In this document: positions 1 to 6,062 of the stretch, in pieces
Layout: every line of letters starts with the position of its first letter
How positions within the stretch are numbered: position 1 is the first letter of the stretch
Assembly: GCA_010031985.1 (NCBI GenBank)
Contig: RGYP01000114.1
Location: 1-6,062 of the forward strand
Direction: 5' to 3'
Source of the DNA: Gammaproteobacteria bacterium
GTDB taxonomy: Bacteria; Pseudomonadota; Gammaproteobacteria; Steroidobacterales; Steroidobacteraceae
DNA: 6,062 bases
Program-made: the position numbers and the translations under genes
Notes under the pieces: generated by a model
What the model saw: the letters and a program-made list of their open reading frames with translations, nothing else
What the model was told of the DNA's origin: nothing
The model's database searches: none

Positions 1-1472
<1,472 letters not shown>

Positions 1473-1486
1473 TTTCGTTTACTCGT

Positions 1487-1505
1487 GCGATGCAAAGGGC
1501 ACCGC
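1487..1505 (-). other. Start-proximal hairpin of the rpsA leader
   Basis: In the mRNA sense GCGGTGC (1505-1499) can pair with GCATCGC (1493-1487). This gives a 7-bp stem with one G-U pair and a 5-base CCUUU loop. Its 3' side ends 14 bases before the rpsA ATG, just upstream of the weak GAG. No U-tract follows, so it is not a terminator. It would correspond in position to the start-proximal hairpin of the E. coli rpsA leader. Confidence 0.55.
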
Positions 1506-1522
1506 GCCTGTTGTCCCGATTG

Positions 1523-1535
1523 CCACGTTCCGTGG
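1523..1535 (-). other. Middle hairpin of the rpsA leader
   Basis: In the mRNA sense CCACG and CGTGG flank GAA, giving a 5-bp GC-rich stem with a triloop. The apex reads CGGAACG, so a GGA sits at the loop. GGA-containing loops are reported in E. coli rpsA leader hairpins. The short stem makes this only moderately certain, and the neighbouring CGTGCGTCCACG offers a competing pairing. Confidence 0.4.
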
Positions 1536-1562
1536 ACGCACGGGGGTTGATGAACACGACCA

Positions 1563-1576
1563 GGCGAGCACTCGCC
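1563..1576 (-). other. Cmk-proximal hairpin of the rpsA leader
   Basis: The 14-base sequence GGCGAGTGCTCGCC (mRNA sense) is an inverted repeat with a 5-bp stem and a 4-base GUGC loop; a sixth G-C pair would leave an unfavourable 2-base loop. It lies 37 bases past the cmk stop and is followed by GTCGTGTTCATC, not a U-run. A rho-independent terminator is therefore unlikely, and a leader hairpin is the better reading. Confidence 0.4.
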
Positions 1577-1613
1577 CAGCCACCCAAAAACACGATCGAA
1601 GTTCAACGGAGGG

Positions 1614-2306
1614 TCAGCGCCACAGGGCGCGCGCGCGTCCGAGTTCGATCACCCGTTCGACCACGGCCTCGACCGGCATGCCGGTGGAGTCGATGACGAA
1701 CGCGTCGGACGCAGGCCTGAGCGGTGCCACGCTGCGGGTTGAGTCCCGCAGGTCGCGCTCGGCGATCTCCCGCGAAAGGGCGGCGAGACTAACACCAGAG
1801 TCCTTGTCTTTCAACTGGTTATAGCGCCGGAGGGCCCTTTCGTCTGGGCTCGCGGTCAGGAAGATTTTGAGCGCGGCGGCGGTGAAAACGACCGTCCCCA
1901 TGTCGCGCCCGTCGGCGATCAGCCCCGGCGGCTCGACAAAGGCGCGTTGGCGCTGCATCAGCGCGGAGCGTACCTCGGGCCAGGCCGCCACCCGAGAGGC
2001 GCCCTGCCCGGTCTCCTCGGCGCGGACCAGTCGGGTGACCTCGCGGCCATCGAGATCGATGCACTCATCGCCCGCCGCAGTCACACCGAAGCGCACACGC
2101 ATCGAGCGCCCGAGCGCCGCGTGACCCGCGACGTCATCCACGGCGAGCCCCGCGAGTTGGCCGGACACGGCCACCAGCCGATAGAGGGCGCCGCTGTCGA
2201 GCAGATGCCAGCCGAGACGCTGGGCCAGCCGCCGACAGACCGTTCCCTTGCCCGAGCCGGACGGACCATCGACGGCGACGACCGGCGCGCTCATCGTCGC
2301 GCTCAT
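1614..2306 (-). CDS. cmk: Cytidylate kinase (CMP/dCMP kinase)
   Basis: The enzyme phosphorylates CMP and dCMP with ATP in the cytoplasm, supplying CDP and dCDP for nucleic acid and lipid synthesis. The 230-residue product has the P-loop GPSGSGKGT at 14-22 (K20), DSGALYR at 37-43 in the nucleotide-monophosphate-binding region, and the family signature ADGRDMGT at 131-138. The lid and C-terminal part carry ERDLRDSTR and VAPLRP, as in E. coli Cmk (227 residues). The ATG at 2306 is chosen because it overlaps the aroA stop as ATGA, which suits translational coupling. A second in-frame ATG at 2294 would give 226 residues and is nearly as plausible, since the four extra residues come from a short tandem duplication. 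Neither start has a strong Shine-Dalgarno sequence. rpsA follows after 141 bases. Confidence 0.96.
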   Translation of the reverse strand: MSATMSAPVVAVDGPSGSGKGTVCRRLAQRLGWHLLDSGALYRLVAVSGQLAGLAVDDVAGHAALGRSMRVRFGVTAAGDECIDLDGREVTRLVRAEETGQGASRVAAWPEVRSALMQRQRAFVEPPGLIADGRDMGTVVFTAAALKIFLTASPDERALRRYNQLKDKDSGVSLAALSREIAERDLRDSTRSVAPLRPASDAFVIDSTGMPVEAVVERVIELGRARALWR

Positions 2307-3655
2307 CGGCTCGCATCCGTCGCCGGCACCTCGCGCAAACGCAGGCCGCAGCCGCGCGCGAGTTCGGCAAAGCCCGGGAAAGACGTCGCCACGTTCGCGG
2401 TATCGAGAATTTCGATGTCGGCGGCCGCCCGCAGCGAAGCGACGGCAAATGACATGGCGATGCGATGATCGCCGTGGCTGTCGATGCGACCGCCGCGAAA
2501 CGCGGGTCCGTACGAGTTGCCGCAACCCGCGAGCTGCATACCATCGGGCAGCAGATGATGCTCGACCCCGAGCGCCGTCAGCCCTTGCGACATGACGGCG
2601 AGTCGGTCGCTTTCTTTGACGCGCAACTCTTCGGCGCCACGCAGGAGCGAGGGTCCGTTCGCGCAAGCCGCGGCAATGAAAAACACCGGGAACTCGTCGA
2701 TCGCGAGCGGCACCAGCGCCTGCGGCACCTCGATACCGCGCAAGGCCGAAGGACGAATGAGCAGGTCGGCAATCGGCTCCGGACCGCGCGTCGCGAGTCC
2801 TGTCACCTCGATGTCGGCACCCATCGCCCGCAGGATGTCGAGCAGACCGGTGCGTGTCGGGTTCATGCCGACGCCGCGCAGCGTGAGACTGCCGGCACGC
2901 GCGATGCAGCCCGCCACCATGAAAAAAGCCGCCGAAGAAAAATCGGCTGGCACGTCGATGTGCGTACCCTGCAGGCGTTGCCCGCCCCGCAGGCTGACGG
3001 TCGGACCCTCGCGCACGAGTTCCACACCGAAGCCTGCGAGCATGCGCTCGGTGTGATCGCGCGTCGGCGCGGGCTCGGTGACCCGGGTCACGCCCTGCGC
3101 CCGCAGCGCCGCCAACAACACGGCAGATTTGACCTGCGCGCTCGCCACCGGCATCCGAAAGTCGATCGACTGCAGCGCAGTCGTTCCGCGGATGAGGACT
3201 GGCGGTCGCCCCTCGCGGGTCTCGATGCGCGCACCCATCAGGCGCAGCGGCGCCGCCGCACGCTCCATGGGTCGGCGCATCAAGGAACTGTCGCCGACGA
3301 GCGTCGAGTCGAAACTTTGACCGGCGAGCAGACCCATGAAGAGTCGCATCGCGGTGCCTGCATTGCCCATGTCGAGCGCAAAGTCGACGCCCCGCAGGCC
3401 ATGCGCACCCACACCTTGAATGCGTAGCGAGGTGGCATGGGGACGTTCGATCGCGACGCCGAGTGCGCGCAGGGCCTTCAGCGTCGCGAGACAATCTTCG
3501 CTCTCGAGAAACCCGTCGACGGTGGTCACACCGTCGGCGATGCCACCCAGCATCAAGGATCGATGCGAGACCGACTTGTCACCGGGTACTCGAATCTCGC
3601 CCGCCACCCCTTCGGCAGGCGCCACGTACCAACGATCCGGATCGACTGCGCTCAC
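2303..3655 (-). CDS. aroA: 3-phosphoshikimate 1-carboxyvinyltransferase (EPSP synthase), class II type
   Basis: The enzyme transfers the enolpyruvyl group of PEP to shikimate-3-phosphate, the sixth step of the shikimate pathway. I place the start at GTG 3655-3653, overlapping the pheA stop as GTGA. This gives 450 residues beginning MSAVDPDRWYV, close to the 455 of Agrobacterium CP4 EPSP synthase. The frame is open upstream to an ATG at 3784, but those 43 residues lie inside pheA and look like shadow. Visible motifs: GDKSVSHRS at 25-33 (K27, S28, R32 for substrate), GNAGTAMR at 97-104, SAQVK at 172-176, RDHTE at 199-203, NPTR at 265-268, IDEFP at 319-323 (catalytic D320, E321), LRVKESDR at 344-351 and DHRIAM at 396-401. 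SAQxK, RxHxE and NxTR are class II marks, yet position 100 is Gly where CP4 has Ala. hisC and tyrA, often found upstream in relatives, are absent. Confidence 0.97.
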   Translation of the reverse strand: MSAVDPDRWYVAPAEGVAGEIRVPGDKSVSHRSLMLGGIADGVTTVDGFLESEDCLATLKALRALGVAIERPHATSLRIQGVGAHGLRGVDFALDMGNAGTAMRLFMGLLAGQSFDSTLVGDSSLMRRPMERAAAPLRLMGARIETREGRPPVLIRGTTALQSIDFRMPVASAQVKSAVLLAALRAQGVTRVTEPAPTRDHTERMLAGFGVELVREGPTVSLRGGQRLQGTHIDVPADFSSAAFFMVAGCIARAGSLTLRGVGMNPTRTGLLDILRAMGADIEVTGLATRGPEPIADLLIRPSALRGIEVPQALVPLAIDEFPVFFIAAACANGPSLLRGAEELRVKESDRLAVMSQGLTALGVEHHLLPDGMQLAGCGNSYGPAFRGGRIDSHGDHRIAMSFAVASLRAAADIEILDTANVATSFPGFAELARGCGLRLREVPATDASR

Positions 3656-4776
3656 AGCACCGCGCGCGGATAAGATCCGAGCACGCGGTAGAGCGACGCT
3701 CTGGATTTGAGACGCTCGAGCGCGCGGGCGACCGGGGCGTCGTCGATGTGCCCCTCGAGATCGATGAAAAAGACGTAATCCCACTTGCGCCGCTGCGAGG
3801 GACGCGACTCGATGCGCGTCAGGCTCACTCGATTTTTCGCGAGGGGCTCGAGCAGACGATAGAGCGCACCCGGCGCCTCGGTATGTCCGGTCGATACCAG
3901 CAAGGTGGTTCGATCCCTGCCGCTGCGCCCGAAGGTGCGTCGACCGATCACCAAAAATCGTGTGCTGTTGTCGGCGCGATCTTCGATATCGGCCGCGAGA
4001 ATGGTGAGGCCGTAAACCTCGGAGGCTGTTTCGCCGGCGATGGCCGCCGTGCCCTTCTCATCGCGTGCCCGCCGCGCCGCCTCGGCGTTGCTCGACTCGG
4101 CAATGATTTCGACGTCCGGCAGATGCTCCTGCAGCCACTGCCGACATTGCGCGAGCGACTGCGGGTGACTGCAGATCCGCTTCACTTCGCGCAAGCTGCG
4201 CATCTTGCCCATCAGGTTCTGTCGGATGCGCAGCTCCACCTCGCCACAGATCCTCAAGGGCGACACCAGAAATCGATCGAGCGTGTGATTGACGCTGCCT
4301 TCGGTGGAGTTCTCGATCGGCACCACGCCGAAGTCGGCATGCCCGGCTTCCACTTCGTGAAACACTTCGTCGATGGTGGAGAGCGCCAACGCGCGCGCCG
4401 AGTGCCCGAAGTGCTTGTACACCGCCGTCTGCGAGAACGTCCCTTCGGGCCCCAAAAAGCCGATCTTGAGCGGCTCTTCCTGCGCGAGGCAGGCCGACAT
4501 GATTTCGCGAAACAGCCGTACGACCTCTTCGTCGCGCAGCGCACCACTCGCGCGCGATGCCGCGTTGCGCTCGAGCGCCATGCGCAGCACTTGCGCTTCG
4601 CGCTCGGGACGGTAGAAATCGACGAGCCGACCCTCTTTGCCTTTCGACACGCCGACCTGGCGCGCGAGGCGTGCGCGTTCGTTGATGAGTGCATGCAGTC
4701 GCCGATCGACGTCGTCGATGCGACTGCGCAGACCTTCGATCTCCGGTTGGGCTTTTTTCTTTTTTCGGCTGGCCAT
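3652..4776 (-). CDS. pheA: P-protein: chorismate mutase / prephenate dehydratase, bifunctional
   Basis: This cytoplasmic enzyme converts chorismate to prephenate and then to phenylpyruvate, committing flux to phenylalanine. The 374-residue product has three parts. An AroQ-type chorismate mutase spans about 12-101, with catalytic R17, R34 and K45 equivalent to E. coli R11, R28 and K39, and the YRPERE segment at 55-60. Prephenate dehydratase spans about 104-280, with GPEGTFS at 109-115, ENSTEGSVNHT at 155-165 and the catalytic TRF at 272-274. A C-terminal ACT domain carries GALYRLL (303-309) and ESRPS (323-327), the Phe-feedback motifs. The ATG at 4776 is the first sensible start; longer versions read back into serA. 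It begins 19 bases after the serA stop, with no strong Shine-Dalgarno sequence and no room for a Phe-rich attenuator leader. Control is therefore probably by feedback inhibition and operon-wide. The start encodes a lysine run from an A6-G-A6 tract. Mutase positions 96 and 100 are Cys and Glu, not the Ser and Gln of E. coli. Confidence 0.97.
   Translation of the reverse strand: MASRKKKKAQPEIEGLRSRIDDVDRRLHALINERARLARQVGVSKGKEGRLVDFYRPEREAQVLRMALERNAASRASGALRDEEVVRLFREIMSACLAQEEPLKIGFLGPEGTFSQTAVYKHFGHSARALALSTIDEVFHEVEAGHADFGVVPIENSTEGSVNHTLDRFLVSPLRICGEVELRIRQNLMGKMRSLREVKRICSHPQSLAQCRQWLQEHLPDVEIIAESSNAEAARRARDEKGTAAIAGETASEVYGLTILAADIEDRADNSTRFLVIGRRTFGRSGRDRTTLLVSTGHTEAPGALYRLLEPLAKNRVSLTRIESRPSQRRKWDYVFFIDLEGHIDDAPVARALERLKSRASLYRVLGSYPRAVL
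4753..4765 (-). other. A6-G-A6 run with in-frame slippery heptamer in pheA codons 4-8
   Basis: In the mRNA sense the run reads AAAAAAGAAAAAA and encodes four lysines after Arg4. Codons 4-6 are CGA AAA AAG, so the first seven A/G bases form A_AAA_AAG in the zero frame. This is the heptamer used for -1 frameshifting in E. coli dnaX. It is conspicuous in a GC-rich gene. No evidence of a stimulatory structure was worked out, and the -1 frame stays open for well over 100 codons, so a functional recoding site is not established. Confidence 0.4.
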
Positions 4777-4795
4777 GCTGATTCTGTGAACGAGG

Positions 4796-5992
4796 TTATC
4801 GGGTGGGTGACGCAGGCTGTTCCGGCAGCAATCTTGCCGAGAGTACGCCGTCGATCGCCCGAATGCGACCAAGCAGCGCCGGATCGATCGCGCCCTCGGC
4901 ATCGATCAGGGTATACGCCAGCTCGCCCCGCGATTTGTTGAGCAGCTCCGCGATGTTGATCCCGGCGCTCGCGAGCAGCGTGGACATTTGACCGACCATG
5001 TTGGGGACGTTGCTGTTGGCGACGGCGATACGGCTCGTACCCGGCACCCGCGGCAGCACGGTTTCGGGGAAATTTACGCTGTGGCGGACGTTACCGCTCT
5101 CGAGATAATCGCGCAGGGTATCGGCAACCATCACCGCACAGTTTTCCTCCGCCTCCCCCGTCGACGCGCCGAGGTGCGGCAGCGTCACCACTCGCGGGTG
5201 ATCTTTGAGGCCGTTCTTCGGGAAGTCGCACACGTACGCATACAGGCTGCCGCCATCGAGCGCGGCGAGCACGGCCGTATCGTCGACGATGGCGGCTCGC
5301 GAAAAATTGAGGATGACGCCCGACTTGGGCATCAGCCGCAAGCGAGTCGCATTGACGAGCGCACGCGTCGCCTCGATGAGCGGCACGTGCACCGTGATGA
5401 ATTGACTACGCGCGAATAGCTCTTCGAGCGAGCGCGCTTGCTCGATGCTCGCCGACAACTGCCAGGCACGCTGCACCGTGATTTGTGGGTCGTAGCCGAT
5501 CACGCGCATGCCGAGCCGCTCGGCGGCATTGGCGACTTCGACGCCGATCGCGCCGAGCCCGATGACCCCGAGCGTACGACCCGGCAACTCGAAACCCGCG
5601 AAGGCTTTTTTGCCGCGTTCGGTCGCTTCGTCGATCGCAGCATCGTCGCCCGCAAGCGAACGCGCGAAATCCCAGGCCTGCACGATGTTGCGCGCAGCGA
5701 GCAACAACCCGGCGATCACGAGTTCCTTGACCGCGTTCGCGTTGGCACCGGGCGCGTTGAAAACCGGCACGCCGCGCTTCGAGAGCATGGCCACCGGCAC
5801 GTTGTTGGTGCCGGCACCGGCGCGCGCGACGGCCAGCACACCGGGTGCGATCGTCATGGCGTGCATGTCGGCCGAACGCAGCAGGATCGCGTGCGGGTCG
5901 CTGATCGACGAGGCGACTTCGTAGCGATCGCGCGGCAGGCGTTCGAGCCCGCGTACGCTGATCTGATTCAGGGTCTGGATCCGAAACGCCAT
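4796..5992 (-). CDS. serA: D-3-phosphoglycerate dehydrogenase with ACT domain
   Basis: The enzyme oxidises 3-phosphoglycerate to 3-phosphohydroxypyruvate with NAD+, the first step of serine synthesis. Its product is the substrate of SerC, encoded just upstream, which supports the assignment over other D-2-hydroxyacid dehydrogenases. The 398-residue protein (E. coli SerA has 410) starts with a substrate-binding half containing RAGAGTNNV at 57-65 and NAPGANANAVKE at 79-90. It then has the NAD-binding GLGAIG at 145-150, with D168 at the end of the next strand, as expected for NAD rather than NADP. NFSRAAIVD at 229-237 supplies the catalytic Arg232, and LPHLGAST at 271-278 the catalytic His273. 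An ACT domain covers about 321-392 (N328 and N346 align with serine-binding Asn residues of E. coli SerA). The usual catalytic Glu aligns with N260 in CDFPKN. The ATG at 5992 is 7 bases past the serC stop, without a clear Shine-Dalgarno sequence, so it is probably coupled to serC. Confidence 0.93.
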   Translation of the reverse strand: MAFRIQTLNQISVRGLERLPRDRYEVASSISDPHAILLRSADMHAMTIAPGVLAVARAGAGTNNVPVAMLSKRGVPVFNAPGANANAVKELVIAGLLLAARNIVQAWDFARSLAGDDAAIDEATERGKKAFAGFELPGRTLGVIGLGAIGVEVANAAERLGMRVIGYDPQITVQRAWQLSASIEQARSLEELFARSQFITVHVPLIEATRALVNATRLRLMPKSGVILNFSRAAIVDDTAVLAALDGGSLYAYVCDFPKNGLKDHPRVVTLPHLGASTGEAEENCAVMVADTLRDYLESGNVRHSVNFPETVLPRVPGTSRIAVANSNVPNMVGQMSTLLASAGINIAELLNKSRGELAYTLIDAEGAIDPALLGRIRAIDGVLSARLLPEQPASPTR

Positions 5993-5999
5993 GCGCCGA

Positions 6000-6062
6000 T
6001 CAGCCGTGGCGACGCTGGAATTCGCCCATGAAACGGATCAGCGCCTCGACGCCCGCAAGCGG
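6000..6062 (-). CDS. serC: Phosphoserine aminotransferase, C-terminal fragment (cut by window edge)
   Basis: Only the last 20 codons and the TGA stop lie in the window. They encode PLAGVEALIRFMGEFQRRHG, which matches the C-terminus of SerC from E. coli and relatives (PLEGV near the start of the tail, then a final EFERRHG). SerC is the PLP-dependent aminotransferase that converts 3-phosphohydroxypyruvate to phosphoserine, and it also acts in pyridoxal phosphate synthesis in some bacteria. It immediately precedes serA and heads the serC...aroA-cmk-rpsA block known from gammaproteobacteria. The short length alone would be weak evidence, but the tail motif and the context together are strong. The PLP lysine and the rest of the fold lie outside the window. 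Confidence 0.9.
   Translation of the reverse strand, partial: PLAGVEALIRFMGEFQRRHG

Larger units (their letters stand above)
1473..1613 (-). promoter_or_regulatory. rpsA leader: structured 5' untranslated region between cmk and rpsA
   Basis: This 141-base stretch is the only sizeable gap in the window. In the mRNA sense it holds three successive inverted repeats (1563-1576, 1523-1535 and 1487-1505) separated by less structured stretches. It ends in the A-rich run TAAACGAAA directly before the rpsA ATG. No AGGAGG-like site is visible. In E. coli and other gammaproteobacteria the rpsA leader is known to fold into three hairpins with AU-rich linkers and no good Shine-Dalgarno sequence. That fold gives efficient initiation and lets free S1 repress its own translation. 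The layout here fits the same design, but that is inference from the sequence. A promoter for rpsA could also lie here or inside cmk; I could not identify a convincing -35/-10 pair. Confidence 0.6.

Noticed and set aside
1563..1576. Possible rho-independent terminator after cmk
   Set aside because: The hairpin has only 5-6 pairs and no U-run follows on the transcribed strand, and rpsA lies just downstream. A leader structure fits better.
1580..1613. Possible rpsA promoter with TTGAAC as the -35 box just after cmk
   Set aside because: At 16-18 bases downstream there is only GC-rich GTGGCT-like sequence and no -10 resembling TATAAT, so it cannot be supported as a sigma-70 promoter by eye.
2465..3427. 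A 320-codon plus-strand open frame opposite aroA
   Set aside because: It is low-complexity Arg/His/Gln-rich shadow coding opposite a well-conserved EPSP synthase, with no recognisable motif.
1614..3494. A 626-codon minus-strand open frame that appears to fuse a long N-terminal region to cytidylate kinase
   Set aside because: Everything upstream of 2306 is the out-of-frame reading of aroA, rich in Arg, Ala, Gly and His with no domain. The real cmk begins at 2306 or 2294.
3463..4941. A 492-codon open frame on the plus strand opposite pheA
   Set aside because: It is in the same codon register as pheA and is explained by the same lack of TTA, CTA and TCA codons. The minus-strand frame gives an unmistakable P-protein.

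Overview
The window is a tightly packed, single-direction (minus-strand) block of housekeeping genes from a high-GC bacterium. Read in the direction of transcription (from base 6062 down to base 1) the order is: 3' end of serC, then serA, pheA, aroA, cmk, and rpsA running off the left edge. The proteins are closest in feel to gammaproteobacterial sequences. The S1 protein begins with the same MTESFAQLFE as E. coli S1, and the P-protein closely resembles those of Pseudomonas and Xanthomonas. The serC...aroA-cmk-rpsA order is a gammaproteobacterial hallmark. A lineage near Xanthomonadales, Steroidobacterales or Nevskiales is a reasonable guess, but the sequence alone does not fix it.

Layout: 6000-6062 is the last 20 codons of serC (phosphoserine aminotransferase). 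4796-5992 is a 398-residue D-3-phosphoglycerate dehydrogenase with a C-terminal ACT domain. 3652-4776 is the bifunctional P-protein (chorismate mutase, prephenate dehydratase and ACT). 2303-3655 is EPSP synthase of the class II type. 1614-2306 is cytidylate kinase. 1473-1613 is a 141-base untranslated leader that can fold into three hairpins. 1-1472 is ribosomal protein S1, cut by the window edge inside its sixth S1 domain. The first five genes are separated by 7 and 19 bases or overlap by 4 bases (GTGA and ATGA junctions), so they look like one translationally coupled transcript. rpsA has its own long leader.

Functionally the block joins serine synthesis (serA and serC, the first two steps from 3-phosphoglycerate), the shikimate pathway (aroA), the branch to phenylalanine (pheA), CMP/dCMP phosphorylation (cmk) and translation initiation (rpsA). 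It is a variant of the known serC-pheA-(hisC-tyrA)-aroA-cmk-rpsA supra-operon: hisC and tyrA are absent between pheA and aroA, and serA sits between serC and pheA.

I see no mobile element, CRISPR array, tRNA or rRNA, and no undescribed system. The points worth a second look are small: the three-hairpin rpsA leader without a good Shine-Dalgarno sequence; the class II AroA with glycine at the position that is alanine in the glyphosate-insensitive CP4 enzyme; an Asn at the aligned catalytic-Glu position of SerA; a slippery A6-G-A6 run at the start of pheA; and a near-perfect 12-base tandem duplication at the cmk start codon. Long open frames on the plus strand are antisense shadows caused by GC-rich codon use.
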